Made by a program: the position numbers and the translations under genes
Shown: positions 14,297-22,676 of the stretch, in pieces
Layout of the letters: each line of letters opens with the position of its first letter
Position numbering within the stretch: position 1 is the stretch's first letter
Notes under the pieces: model-generated
The model's input: the letters and a program-made list of their open reading frames with translations, nothing else
Told to the model about the DNA's origin: nothing
Database searches by the model: none
Assembly (NCBI GenBank): GCA_903847095.1
Contig: CAINCQ010000028.1
Coordinates: forward strand, 1-35,307
From: an uncultured bacterium
Lineage (GTDB): Bacteria > Patescibacteriota > Minisyncoccia > Minisyncoccales > UBA5738
Direction of reading: 5' to 3'
Length of the DNA stretch: 35,307 nucleotides

Positions 14297-16675
14297 ATGG
14301 GGGAAAAAAAATATATTGTTTGGTTTGACCAGGTCACGAAAAAGGACATTCCTTTGGTGGGCGGAAAAAACGGTTCGCTGGGGGAAATGTATTCGCAACT
14401 CACGCCGCAGGGCGTTAAAGTTCCCAATGGGTTCATTTTTACCGCCGATGCTTATTGGTACTATTTGGAGTTTAACGGAATCAAGGAAAAACTGGAACGG
14501 GTTTTTAAAAAACTCGACTATAAGAACTTAAGTTCGTTGCGGTCGGTGTCGCGTCAGGCGCGGGAGTTGATCCTGGGGGGGAAATTTCCCGATGATTTGA
14601 AGAAGGCGATTCTGGACAGCTATGTCGCGCTTTCCAATGCCTACAAAACGAAAGACTTGGATGTAGCCGTAAGATCTTCGGCGACCGCCGAAGATTTGAT
14701 TGACGCGTCGTTTGCCGGTCAGCATGAGACCTATCTGAACGTTACCGGGCCGGCTGCGCTCTTGATAGCCGTGAAAAAGTGTGTTTCCTCGCTCTTCCTG
14801 GAACGGGCCATCGTATATCGCGAGGAAAAAGGTTTTGATCACATGAAAGTGGCGCTTTCGGTTGGCGTTATGAAAATGGTGCGGTCCGATTTGGCATCGT
14901 CGGGTATTATGTTCACCCTCGATACGGAAACCGGCTTCAAGAACGTTGTTTTGATCAGTTCTATTTATGGTATTGGGGAAATGATCGTTAAGGGTCGCAT
15001 TACCAGCGATCAGTTTTATGTTTTTAAACCGACCTTAAAGGAAGGAAAGCGGGCGATTATTATCAAAAATCTCGGACGGAAAGATAAAAAGTACGTTTAT
15101 GGAGCGGGAAACGGATTAAGGGAAGTGCCGGTGCTTAAAAAAGAACAACTTGAATATTCGGTGAGCGAAGATGAAGTGTTGCAGCTGGCGAAATGGGCGG
15201 TGCAGATCGAGGAGCATTATGGCGCTCCCCAGGATATCGAGTGGGCCAAGGACGGGAAAACCGGGAAACTTTTCATCGTGCAAGCCCGGCCCGAGACCAT
15301 TCATTCGATGGATACGGGCCAGTTTTACGAGGAGTACGACGTCAAGACGGTCGAAGATCCCGTGGTTACGGGTATTGCGGTTGGTAATAAGATAGGGCAG
15401 GGAAAAGTCAAGATAATTCTTGACGTTTCACGGATCGGGGATTTTAAAAATGGCGATATTTTGGTGACAAAGATGACCGATCCTGATTGGATGCCGATAA
15501 TGCGTCAGGCTTCCGCTATCGTCACCGACGAAGGTTCGAAAACCTGCCACGCGGCCATTATTTCCAGGGAACTCGGTATTCCTTGTATCGTGGGTTCCAA
15601 GAACGGTACCAAGGTTTTGAAAAATGGCCAGGAGGTAACGGTGGATTGTACGCAGGGTTCCAAGGGGCGTGTTTTTGCCGGAAAGATCAAGTATGATGTC
15701 AAGCGCTACGATCTCAACCAGCTGCCTAAATTGCCGGTAAAGATCATGCTCAATGTCGGCACACCCGATAGCGCTTTTAAGTCGTCGTTCTTGCCGAACG
15801 ATGGCGTCGGATTGGCCCGCGTGGAATTTATTTTTGCCGATAAAGTAAAGGTGCATCCGTTGGCGCTTTATCATTTTAATGATCTGAAAGACGCTGTGTT
15901 GAAAAAAAAGATCGAGGAGATTACCGTTGGTTATCCGGATAAAAAAGAATTTTTTGTCTCAAAACTCGCGGAGGGCGTGGCGCAGATCGGAGCCGCTTTT
16001 TGGCCAAAGCCCGTCATTGTTCGATTTTCCGATTTTAAGACCAACGAATATAAGGCTTTACTGGGAGGGGAGGCGTATGAGCCGACGGAATCGAATCCGA
16101 TGATCGGTTGGCGTGGGGCGTCACGTTATTATGATCCGGACTTCAGTCCCGCGTTTGCCATGGAATGCCGCGCCATTAAGAAAGTACGCGAAGAATTCGG
16201 CCTGAAAAACATTTACACCATGATACCGTTCTGCCGGACCGTGGAAGAAGGGCGGAAAGTATTGGCCGTTATGAAAGAAAACGGGTTGGCCCAGGGGGTT
16301 GACGATCTTAAGGTCATGGTAATGTGCGAAATTCCGTCAAATGTCATTTTGGCCGAGCAATTTCTGGAAATTTTTGACGGTATGTCGATCGGGTCCAATG
16401 ATCTTACCCAATTAACGCTTGGTTTGGACCGCGATTCCGCGCTGGTTACCAAGATCGGCGACGAAAGAAACGAGGCGGTGAAGGAGATGATCAGGATCGT
16501 GATCCAGACCTGCCGGGAAAAGAAAAAGTACTGCGGTATTTGCGGGCAGGCTCCAAGCGATTATCCCGATTTCGCGCAGTTTATCATGGACGAAGGCATT
16601 GAATCGATGTCTTTGAATCCTGATTCGGTGATCAAGACGATCATGAAACTTGCGAAGATGGAAAATAATCAATAA
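14297..16675 (+). CDS. ppsA: Phosphoenolpyruvate synthase
   Basis: The 792-residue enzyme makes PEP, AMP and phosphate from pyruvate and ATP, and equals the family in length. It has an N-terminal ATP-grasp/PPDK-N domain (GGKNGSLGEM; VRSSATAEDLIDASFAGQ), a swivelling phosphohistidine domain with H418 in SKTCHAAIISREL, and a C-terminal TIM barrel with the catalytic cysteine C749 in GICGQ. His and Cys positions match E. coli PpsA closely. PPDK looks similar, but the shorter length and lack of PPDK insertions favour PpsA. It lies between acs and the FBP aldolase/phosphatase, supporting a gluconeogenic block. The AT-rich dyad right before the start is a possible control site. Confidence 0.95.
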   Translation: MGEKKYIVWFDQVTKKDIPLVGGKNGSLGEMYSQLTPQGVKVPNGFIFTADAYWYYLEFNGIKEKLERVFKKLDYKNLSSLRSVSRQARELILGGKFPDDLKKAILDSYVALSNAYKTKDLDVAVRSSATAEDLIDASFAGQHETYLNVTGPAALLIAVKKCVSSLFLERAIVYREEKGFDHMKVALSVGVMKMVRSDLASSGIMFTLDTETGFKNVVLISSIYGIGEMIVKGRITSDQFYVFKPTLKEGKRAIIIKNLGRKDKKYVYGAGNGLREVPVLKKEQLEYSVSEDEVLQLAKWAVQIEEHYGAPQDIEWAKDGKTGKLFIVQARPETIHSMDTGQFYEEYDVKTVEDPVVTGIAVGNKIGQGKVKIILDVSRIGDFKNGDILVTKMTDPDWMPIMRQASAIVTDEGSKTCHAAIISRELGIPCIVGSKNGTKVLKNGQEVTVDCTQGSKGRVFAGKIKYDVKRYDLNQLPKLPVKIMLNVGTPDSAFKSSFLPNDGVGLARVEFIFADKVKVHPLALYHFNDLKDAVLKKKIEEITVGYPDKKEFFVSKLAEGVAQIGAAFWPKPVIVRFSDFKTNEYKALLGGEAYEPTESNPMIGWRGASRYYDPDFSPAFAMECRAIKKVREEFGLKNIYTMIPFCRTVEEGRKVLAVMKENGLAQGVDDLKVMVMCEIPSNVILAEQFLEIFDGMSIGSNDLTQLTLGLDRDSALVTKIGDERNEAVKEMIRIVIQTCREKKKYCGICGQAPSDYPDFAQFIMDEGIESMSLNPDSVIKTIMKLAKMENNQ

Positions 16676-16794
16676 AATGAATCTGTAACCCGTTAAAAAA
16701 TTTGCACGATAGATTGCAATGAATAATTAATTAATTGTCTCGCCGCTTTGTCTGGCGCGGATAACGCGCTCTGGGAAACGGCAAGCACACAAAA

Positions 16795-17898
16795 ATGAAA
16801 GTAACATTAAGCATAATCAAAGCCGATATCGGTTCGATCGGCGGCCACATAAAACCGAGCCAGAAGGTGGTGGAAGCGGTGGAGAGCCACGTCAAAAAAT
16901 TCGGCAAGACGTTGTTCATCGACAGTTTCATCGAATATACGGGTGATGACATTGCGATATTGTTGACGCACAAGAGAGGCGCGGGTAACAAGGAGATCCA
17001 TAAGCTTTGTTGGGATGCTTTATATTCCGGAGCGGATGTGGCTAAGAAACAGGGTTTATACGGTGCTGGCCAGGATCTGCTCGTTGATGCTTTCTCGGGA
17101 AATATCAAGGGTATGGGTCCCCAGGTTGCCGAGATCGAAATGGAGGAACGAGGCGCGGAGTCTTTTTTGATGTTTTGCGCCGACAAAACCGAACCCGGGG
17201 CGTTCAACCTGCCTTTATACCTGGGTTTTTGTGATCCGATGCACAACGCGGGGCTTTTGCTTTCTCCGGCCGTGAAAAAAGGCTACAAATTTGTGATCAT
17301 GGATGTAGAACATACCATTAAGGATAAAGTGATCGAATTGCATAGTCCGGAAGAAATATACGATATCGCCGTTTTATTGAGAGATAACGGTAAATATATT
17401 GTGGAATCGGTCTGGTCAAGGGCAAGCGGCGAACAGGTTGTCGCGGCCTCGACCACTCGTTTGCATAATATTGCGGGAAAATACGTCGGCAAGGATGATC
17501 CGGTCATGCTGGTCCGAACCCAGAAGGATTTTCCGGCGACGGGAGAGATCTTATCGCCTTATACAATCGGGCATTATGTTGCAGGCTTTATGAGAGGATC
17601 GCATAATGGTCCGTTGATGCCGGTCAAGAAGAATTCGACAATATCTTATTTTGACGGGCCTCCGATCGTCTCGTGCATGGCTTTCTGCGTCCAGAATGGT
17701 AAGCTTACCGAACCGGCCGATGCGTTCGACCATCCTTATTGGGATTATGTCCGGAACAATGTTTCCCAAAAAGCCGAATGGATAAGGAGACAGGGTTTTT
17801 CCGGGCCAGGAATGCTGCCGATGAGTGAGTTGGAATACACTGGGGTTACGGACACCTTGAAAATTTTGGAGAAAAGATTTACAGTAAGGGAAAAGTAG
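16795..17898 (+). CDS. fbp: Bifunctional FBP aldolase/phosphatase, archaeal type (class V FBPase)
   Basis: A 367-residue protein of the archaeal fructose-1,6-bisphosphate aldolase/phosphatase family. It joins two trioses and dephosphorylates the product to fructose-6-phosphate, a one-way gluconeogenic step. The start MKVTLSIIKADIGSIGGH holds the metal ligands D11 and H18; TGDDIAILLTH gives D51/D52. RGSHNGPLMPV and YFDGPPIVSC are typical later blocks. The family is best known from archaea and deep-branching thermophilic bacteria and also occurs in some candidate-phylum bacteria. It is downstream of ppsA (119-bp spacer with a few short hairpins and no gene). There is no Shine-Dalgarno sequence. 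The gene symbol follows common usage for this family. Confidence 0.93.
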   Translation: MKVTLSIIKADIGSIGGHIKPSQKVVEAVESHVKKFGKTLFIDSFIEYTGDDIAILLTHKRGAGNKEIHKLCWDALYSGADVAKKQGLYGAGQDLLVDAFSGNIKGMGPQVAEIEMEERGAESFLMFCADKTEPGAFNLPLYLGFCDPMHNAGLLLSPAVKKGYKFVIMDVEHTIKDKVIELHSPEEIYDIAVLLRDNGKYIVESVWSRASGEQVVAASTTRLHNIAGKYVGKDDPVMLVRTQKDFPATGEILSPYTIGHYVAGFMRGSHNGPLMPVKKNSTISYFDGPPIVSCMAFCVQNGKLTEPADAFDHPYWDYVRNNVSQKAEWIRRQGFSGPGMLPMSELEYTGVTDTLKILEKRFTVREK

Positions 17899-17908
17899 CG
17901 CTAAATTC

Positions 17909-18346
17909 ATGAAAGGCATCTATATCTACATACTAATAGGTGTAATGGTGTTAGCCTTAGGGGGGTTGGCGTTATTCCGTGGGGCGGAAAAAAAGCTGGA
18001 AGTGAAGACCGATAAAGATTTGTACGCGGTGGCGACTTCCCTGATCGTAAACATCAAAAACGATTCAGGCCAAAAGATCTGCTTTTCATCGTGTTATCCT
18101 TATCGACTTGAAAGGATTCAGCCCGATGGGGCCGAGTGGATCGGTTATGAATACGGAGATTGTCCCAAGAAAGACGAAGTGGCGACCTGTATCGATAAAA
18201 ACGGTTCAAAAAAATTTCAGCTTCAACTGGACGAGGCTGAACCCGGAACACACCGCTTAGAAGTAGCGGCTTGTATTGCCTGCAACGTCGGAGAGCCGTT
18301 TAAAGCGGAAAAAGTATTTTATTCAAATTCATTCCAGATAAAGTAA
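17909..18346 (+). CDS. Small membrane-anchored extracytoplasmic protein, Cys-containing
   Basis: A 145-residue protein with one N-terminal membrane helix (residues 4-23) and an extracytoplasmic region of about 120 residues rich in beta-strands (KLEVKTDKDLYAV..SLIVNIKN). It carries CFSSCYPY, GDC, ATC and ACIACN, seven cysteines that could make disulfides. The layout resembles small Ig-like domains such as intracellular proteinase inhibitor folds, but I do not recognise a family. It starts 10 bp after fbp, so it may be co-transcribed; a link to carbon metabolism is not implied. Confidence 0.65.
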   Translation: MKGIYIYILIGVMVLALGGLALFRGAEKKLEVKTDKDLYAVATSLIVNIKNDSGQKICFSSCYPYRLERIQPDGAEWIGYEYGDCPKKDEVATCIDKNGSKKFQLQLDEAEPGTHRLEVAACIACNVGEPFKAEKVFYSNSFQIK

Positions 18347-18470
18347 GTTAGATTGGTTTTTGAATGAAGATAGGGCCGAAAAAAGGGTTTATTTGATTCG
18401 ATCATTTTTAACACGTCATTTTCGGGTAGAGCGAAAAAAAATTGTACTTCCGGTTTTTGCCAAGCGCGAA

Positions 18471-18506
18471 TGTGGCGCTCCAAAGGTTGATGCCAGGAGC
18501 GCCACA
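18471..18506 (+). promoter_or_regulatory. 11-bp hairpin in the L25 leader
   Basis: TGTGGCGCTCC (18471-18481) pairs perfectly with GGAGCGCCACA (18496-18506) over a 14-nt loop, about 58 nt before the rplY start. No T-tract follows, so it is not a terminator. It may be a leader control hairpin for L25 or a palindromic repeat. Confidence 0.5.
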
Positions 18507-18563
18507 CCGCGGCCCGGGGTAGTTTGGATTCATGATTCGGTAATTCACAAGACTTCCAAAAAT

Positions 18564-19241
18564 ATGCTTAAACTAACATCAAAGATCAGAAAAGAAACGG
18601 GGAGGGGGGTAGAGGATATAAGGGAAGCGGGTTTCACACCCGCCGTTTTATACGGGCCTGGCATAAAAAACTTGAATTTGGCGGTTAACGCCAAGGAACT
18701 GGAGAAAATTTATGGCGAGGCCGGACAGAGTTCGTTGGTTTCGCTCGAAGTTGCGGATTCAAAAGAGAAATACATGATTTTGATCAATGATATCAAACGC
18801 GACGGAGTGACCGAAAAAATACTGCACGTCGATCTTTACCAGCCGGATCTGACCAAAGAGATCGAAGCGGATATAGAACTGGTATTCATTGGAGAATCGA
18901 GCGCGGTCAAGGAAAGCGGCGGTACTTTGGTCAAAAACATGACGGAACTAACGGTCAAGGGTATGCCTCAACGCTTGCCCAGAGAGATCAAAGTTAATAT
19001 CGAGACGCTTACCGATTTCGAAAAGTCGATCTTGGTGAAAGACTTGGTGTTGCCTGAAGGGGTCAAGGCGCTTAAAAATCCCGATGAGATCGTAGCCTTG
19101 GCTGTTCCGGTTGAGAAGATCGAAGAAGAGCTGGAGAAACCGATCGAGGAGAAGGTTGATGATGTAGTGAAGATTGAAAAAGAAAAGAAGGAAGAGGCCG
19201 AAGGGGAAGAGGTCGAGGAGAAAAAATCCGAAAGGAAATAG
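18564..19241 (+). CDS. rplY: Ribosomal protein L25 (general stress protein Ctc form)
   Basis: A 225-residue 5S-rRNA-binding protein of the long TL5/CTC type. The N-terminal L25 domain (1-95) contains RKETGRGVEDIREAGFTPAVLYG. A second beta domain (about 95-190) follows, and the tail is highly charged Glu/Lys (190-225). The frame is open back to 18360, but those 68 codons do not resemble L25 and overlap the leader hairpin at 18471-18506, so the ATG at 18564 is chosen. It sits between two envelope-type genes and not in a ribosomal operon. The acidic C-terminal extension is common in this family and low in complexity. Confidence 0.92.
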   Translation: MLKLTSKIRKETGRGVEDIREAGFTPAVLYGPGIKNLNLAVNAKELEKIYGEAGQSSLVSLEVADSKEKYMILINDIKRDGVTEKILHVDLYQPDLTKEIEADIELVFIGESSAVKESGGTLVKNMTELTVKGMPQRLPREIKVNIETLTDFEKSILVKDLVLPEGVKALKNPDEIVALAVPVEKIEEELEKPIEEKVDDVVKIEKEKKEEAEGEEVEEKKSERK

Positions 19242-19313
19242 TTTACCGGCCAGTCATGATCCTGTTTGGCTTTAAGATTCCAATCCCGGGCTGATTTTGC
19301 TGAACGGTTGGGC

Positions 19314-19362
19314 AAATTATTTTTTCCGTGCGGGAGGCAATGGCAGTGTCGGAAAATAATTT
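19314..19362. repeat. AT-rich stem-loop between rplY and the transglycosylase gene
   Basis: AAATTATTTT..CCG (19314-19328) pairs with CGGAAAATAATTT (19350-19362), giving 13 bp with a 2-nt bulge and a 21-nt loop. It lies in a 178-bp spacer without a gene and may act as a weak terminator of rplY (TTTT follows) or as a control site for the next gene. Confidence 0.4.
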
Positions 19363-19419
19363 TAACGATTTTCACAAGAGAAAAGTTTGGACCGCCGAAA
19401 GTTAAAAAATGGATTGAAC

Positions 19420-20787
19420 ATGAGCTTCAATATTAAAAAAGCAATTTTTTGGTTAACGTCGGTCGTATTTGTGTTCGGTTTAGCCGTGGTGGTTGAGGGC
19501 CAAGTTATTGCTCCGGGGCTCGGCGAAGATAATTGCGCGACACGGGAGGCCTGCGAGACCCTTTTGAAAAAATACGAGGCGCAGTTAGCGCAGGACGAGC
19601 TGGATATCCTGAAAACGGGCGCGCAAAAGAAAACTCTTCAAACGGAGATTGCTTCCTTGAAAAAAAGGACGGAAAATCTCTCCGTAAAGATCAAGCAGAG
19701 CAATGCGGTCATATCCGATCTCAAACTGCAGATTAACGATACGGAAAAGTCGGTCCAAGATACGAGTATCAAGATCGAACAGTCGCAGGAAAATCTGGCC
19801 GGAATTTTGATGGCTGTTGACGAGGAAGATAAAAAATCACTGGCGGAATTGGTTTTGGGAGAAAAAGAACTATCCGATTTTTTTGATAATCTGGTATACC
19901 TGGAAAATCTCAATAAGCGATCCGATGATCTTCTTAACGAGATCAGGGGTATGAAATCCTACTTGGAGGACCAGAAACTAGGACTTCAGGGCGAGAAAGG
20001 CGATTTGGAAAAACAGGTCCAGGTGCAACAACTGGAAAAACAGGAGCAGGAAACAAATAAAAAAGCCCAAGAAAAAACTCTGCAGACGACGGAAGCGCAA
20101 TACCAAAAATCGCTTAGCGATAAAAAAGTAGCCGCGCAGAAAGTTGCCCAGATCAAGAGCCGGATTTTTGAAATGGCGGGATTGGGTAATACCAAAGCGC
20201 CAAATTTCGCCGAGGCTTATGCCATTGCCAAGGGCGTTGGAGCGGCCGTAGGTGTGCGCCCAGCTTTCTTGTTGGCCATTCTTACCCAGGAATCGAATAT
20301 CGGTAAGAACGTTGGGCAATGTTATCTTAAGAATAGTACCACGGGCGCGGGTATTAATATGCGAAGCGGAGTGGGACTCGCGAAAGTGATGAATCCGGGC
20401 CGGGATGTCCAGCCATTTCTATCCATTACTTCCGAGCTTGGCCGCGATCCGTACGCGACGCAGGTTTCCTGTCCGATGAGTTTTGGTTGGGGCGGCGCCA
20501 TGGGTCCGGGACAATTCATTCCTGCGACCTGGGTAGGCTATCGCGACAGGGTGAGGGCGATCACGGGTCAGGCGGCCGATCCCTGGAACATCCGGGACGC
20601 GTTTATGGCGGCCGGACTGTATGTTTCCGATTTCGGCGCGACTTCCCAGACTTATAATGGCGAATGGCGGTCGGCAATGATCTATTTTGCCGGATCGGTA
20701 AATGCCAAGTACCGCTTCTACGGCGACAACGTGTGCGCCATTGCCGCCGGGTACGCCGACGACATCGCGGCGATCGAGGGACAGTAA
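19420..20787 (+). CDS. Coiled-coil peptidoglycan hydrolase with SLT/MltB-like domain
   Basis: A 455-residue envelope protein. A signal or anchor helix (6-26) is followed by a long coiled coil (about 50-270, rich in K/E/Q heptads) similar in layout to EnvC, PcsB or CwlO. A C-terminal lytic transglycosylase-like domain (about 272-455) follows. The probable catalytic Glu is E291 in LTQESNIG. The supporting motifs AMGPGQFIPATW and DPWNIRDAFMAAGLYV are typical of SLT/MltB-like enzymes that cleave glycan strands. Coiled coils of this type often recruit or gate the hydrolase at the division site. A TTG start 11 codons earlier (19387) is possible but less likely than the ATG. A strong bidirectional terminator follows at 20809. 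Confidence 0.87.
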   Translation: MSFNIKKAIFWLTSVVFVFGLAVVVEGQVIAPGLGEDNCATREACETLLKKYEAQLAQDELDILKTGAQKKTLQTEIASLKKRTENLSVKIKQSNAVISDLKLQINDTEKSVQDTSIKIEQSQENLAGILMAVDEEDKKSLAELVLGEKELSDFFDNLVYLENLNKRSDDLLNEIRGMKSYLEDQKLGLQGEKGDLEKQVQVQQLEKQEQETNKKAQEKTLQTTEAQYQKSLSDKKVAAQKVAQIKSRIFEMAGLGNTKAPNFAEAYAIAKGVGAAVGVRPAFLLAILTQESNIGKNVGQCYLKNSTTGAGINMRSGVGLAKVMNPGRDVQPFLSITSELGRDPYATQVSCPMSFGWGGAMGPGQFIPATWVGYRDRVRAITGQAADPWNIRDAFMAAGLYVSDFGATSQTYNGEWRSAMIYFAGSVNAKYRFYGDNVCAIAAGYADDIAAIEGQ

Positions 20788-20808
20788 TCTAAAAACCAGT
20801 CTTTAAAC

Positions 20809-20835
20809 AAAAAAAAGGGTATTAACCCTTTTTTT
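20809..20835. terminator. Bidirectional terminator between convergent genes
   Basis: An A8-GGGT / ACCC-T7 hairpin (arms 20809-20820 and 20825-20835, loop 20821-20824) separates the transglycosylase gene on + from prfA on -. The A- and T-runs let it work in both directions. Confidence 0.85.
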
Positions 20836-20863
20836 GCGCTCGGTTTGAATTTTATCAAGGTAT

Positions 20864-21961
20864 TTATGGTTTTCCGAACAACTCTTCCGGGATGCTTTTC
20901 ATTAACTCTTCGCTGATATGTTTCAGGCCGCCATTCATCACATCTTCGAGATTGTACCAGCTTTTTTTGATGCGATGATCGGTGATCCGATCCTGGGGAA
21001 CGTTGTAAGTTCGGATCTTTTCGCTACGTTTGGCCCCTCCGATCTGGCTATTTCTTTCGCCACCATATTTTTCCTCTTCTTCCTTGCGTTTGAGTTCTTG
21101 GATGCGATAAACGAGGATTGCCATGGCGTTTTCCCGGTTCGAAAGCTGATTTCTCTCGGTTTGGGATGCCACAACCAGTCCGGTTGGGACATGGGTAAGA
21201 CGTACCGCACTTTCCCGTTTGTTCACATATTGTCCGCCCGGGCCGGATGAACAAAAAAAGTCAACCTTGATATCTTCGGCACGAATCTTAAATTCGCTGG
21301 TTTCGGGTTTTGGCAGAACGGCTACTGTTGCCGTCGAGGTATGGATCCGGCCGCTTTTTTCCGTGAGAGGTATTCGTTGAATGCGATGCACGCCGGCTTC
21401 ATATTTTAAATAATGCCAAACTTCATTGCCGCGCAGTTCGAAAATTATCTCTTTGATGCCCCCGATCTCGGTCCGGTTGGAGTCCAGGACCTTTTGTTTC
21501 CACTCCATATTCTGGCCAAACCTGGTATACATGCGGAAAAGATCGGCCGCGAAAAGAGCCGCTTCTTCGCCGCCGGTGCCGGCGCGGACTTCGACGACAA
21601 CAGCTTTAGGACCTTTGGGCTTTTTTTCGCTGGCGATCAGGTCATCCAGCTCTTTTTGCAGCGCCAATCGGCGTTGCTTCAGCTGATCTGCCTCGGTTTG
21701 GGCCAAGGAAGTAAGTTCGGCTTCTTCTTCGGTGGAAATTATGGATTGGTTTTCACCGATAAGTTGTTCGATGTCGACCAGTTCCTGGCTTTTTTCCACA
21801 ATCTTTTCCAAAAAAGCCTTTTTTTTGCTGAGTTCCTCGAACCTTTCCCAATCAGAAATCAACTCAGGATCGCTGAGTTGTTCTATTAGTTTATCGTATT
21901 CTTTTTTTACCGAATCAAGATATTCGGTTTTTGCCGGATTCGGGAAATCTTTTTCGGGCAT
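20864..21961 (-). CDS. prfA: Peptide chain release factor 1
   Basis: The 365-residue RF1 ends translation at UAA and UAG. The GGQ motif that triggers peptidyl-tRNA hydrolysis is at 242-244 (SSGPGGQYVNKRES), and the PxT codon-recognition tripeptide is P198-L-T200 in RIPLTEKSGR, marking RF1 rather than RF2 (SPF). The N-terminal coiled-coil domain (about 15-115) is complete. It lies 83 bp downstream of rpmE on the same strand, the common rpmE-prfA pairing. No prmC methyltransferase gene follows here. Stop codons TAA, TAG and TGA are all in use in this window, so an RF2 is expected elsewhere. Confidence 0.97.
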   Translation of the reverse strand: MPEKDFPNPAKTEYLDSVKKEYDKLIEQLSDPELISDWERFEELSKKKAFLEKIVEKSQELVDIEQLIGENQSIISTEEEAELTSLAQTEADQLKQRRLALQKELDDLIASEKKPKGPKAVVVEVRAGTGGEEAALFAADLFRMYTRFGQNMEWKQKVLDSNRTEIGGIKEIIFELRGNEVWHYLKYEAGVHRIQRIPLTEKSGRIHTSTATVAVLPKPETSEFKIRAEDIKVDFFCSSGPGGQYVNKRESAVRLTHVPTGLVVASQTERNQLSNRENAMAILVYRIQELKRKEEEEKYGGERNSQIGGAKRSEKIRTYNVPQDRITDHRIKKSWYNLEDVMNGGLKHISEELMKSIPEELFGKP

Positions 21962-22044
21962 AACTAACGCCAGGATTATTCATTTGATCTAAAAACGGTT
22001 TCGATCGGGATTTGAGGTTTTTTCGGTTTTTTAAGTAAAAAACC

Positions 22045-22278
22045 TTAAACAGCCTTTTTTTTAGTGGCAAGCTGTTCTTTTTTTTCCAACTTCTTTTTAA
22101 ATTTGTCCACGCGGCCCATTGTGTCGATTACCCTGGATTTTCCAGTGTAAAAAGGATGGCACTTGGAGCAGATCTCCACTTCCATGTATTCTTTAGTGGC
22201 GCCAATCGTGTAGGTTGTTCCGCAGGCGCATTTAACCTGCGCGTTCGGGTAGTATTTCGGATGAATTTCTTTTTTCAT
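22045..22278 (-). CDS. rpmE: Ribosomal protein L31, zinc-binding type
   Basis: The 77-residue L31 has the start [20 protein letters not shown] and the four Zn ligands C17, C19, C37 and C40 (the C+ form), then the [20 protein letters not shown] signature and a Lys-rich tail. It is first in an operon with prfA. A good promoter lies at 22460-22488, giving a leader of about 175 nt with folded elements (22279-22453). An A/T-rich AATAAT 8 nt before the ATG could serve a second, leaderless start. An AT-only hairpin (22025-22044) follows the stop codon and is a weak terminator at best. Confidence 0.97.
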   Translation of the reverse strand: MKKEIHPKYYPNAQVKCACGTTYTIGATKEYMEVEICSKCHPFYTGKSRVIDTMGRVDKFKKKLEKKEQLATKKKAV

Positions 22279-22453
22279 AACGGTTGATTATTAAATACCC
22301 ACGGATCGGGAGTTGACCGGTCTATTATCCCTAAAGGCTTACCTTCGGGGGACCGATTTAGGTGTGCGGGTTATGGTGTTTTTGGTTGGTTTAGTGAAAT
22401 TGAGGCTAAACCAATCCCTCAATCTGGCTTATTATGCCAGTCTATGATTTGAT
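22279..22453 (-). ncRNA. Structured 5' leader of rpmE with H-type pseudoknot
   Basis: On the minus-strand RNA, 5' to 3': a CTGGC/GCCAG hairpin (22436-22440 with 22424-22428) comes first. A pseudoknot follows: stem 1 UUGAGG (22422-22417) with CCUCAA (22405-22400), and stem 2 GGUUUAG (22412-22406) with CUAAACC (22394-22388). The loops are 4, 0 and 5 nt, and both stems are perfect. A further CGGTC/GACCG stem (22318-22322 with 22351-22355) encloses an imperfect CCC..AGG hairpin. Known L31 leaders in other phyla bind the ribosomal protein for feedback; such a role here is inferred. Confidence 0.5.
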
Positions 22454-22459
22454 AGGCAT

Positions 22460-22488
22460 ATTATATCCTCTTTTGTTATAGATTGCAA
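22460..22488 (-). promoter_or_regulatory. Promoter of rpmE-prfA
   Basis: Read on the minus strand, TTGCAA (22488-22483) and a perfect TATAAT (22465-22460) are separated by 17 bp. The predicted start is near 22453. Confidence 0.7.
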
Positions 22489-22499
22489 GTGAGGGCTAA

Positions 22500-22665
22500 A
22501 GCGCCGGGGCGGGTCTTACGTTATATTTAACTTCCCGATTCCTAAGTTGACCGAATCGGAAAAATTAATTTTTGAAGGCCGGATTTTCAAAAACAGCCGA
22601 GACGATGACCGGAACATGGGAATTATTTTAACGGAGGACTACCATGCGGGTCCAAAAAACTAGTA
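22500..22665 (+). other. Divergent spacer upstream of rpsB with folded segments
   Basis: This stretch between the rpmE and rpsB promoters holds two inverted repeats: CCGATTC/GAATCGG (22535-22541 with 22553-22559), and TTTTTGAA/TTCAAAAA (22569-22576 with 22586-22593). A Shine-Dalgarno-preceded mini reading frame starts at 22644. No tRNA or recognised gene was found. Confidence 0.4.
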
Positions 22666-22676
22666 TTGAAAAATAA
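22644..22676 (+). CDS. Possible 10-residue leader peptide upstream of rpsB
   Basis: An ATG at 22644 is preceded by a consensus GGAGG (22633-22637) at 6-nt spacing and opens a 10-codon frame, MRVQKTSIEK, ended by TAA. In a window where nearly every gene lacks a Shine-Dalgarno sequence, this is the best one. The frame overlaps the -35 box of the rpsB promoter. No strong promoter is visible before it, and ten codons can arise by chance. Confidence 0.25.
   Translation: MRVQKTSIEK

Noticed and set aside
18360-18563. N-terminal extension of ribosomal protein L25
   Set aside because: The 68 codons are unlike L25, overlap the leader hairpin at 18471-18506, and the normal L25 N-terminus begins at 18564.
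22290-22460. A tRNA or tmRNA in the rpmE/rpsB spacer
   Set aside because: No T-loop consensus or cloverleaf could be formed; the folding fits a leader RNA on the minus strand better.
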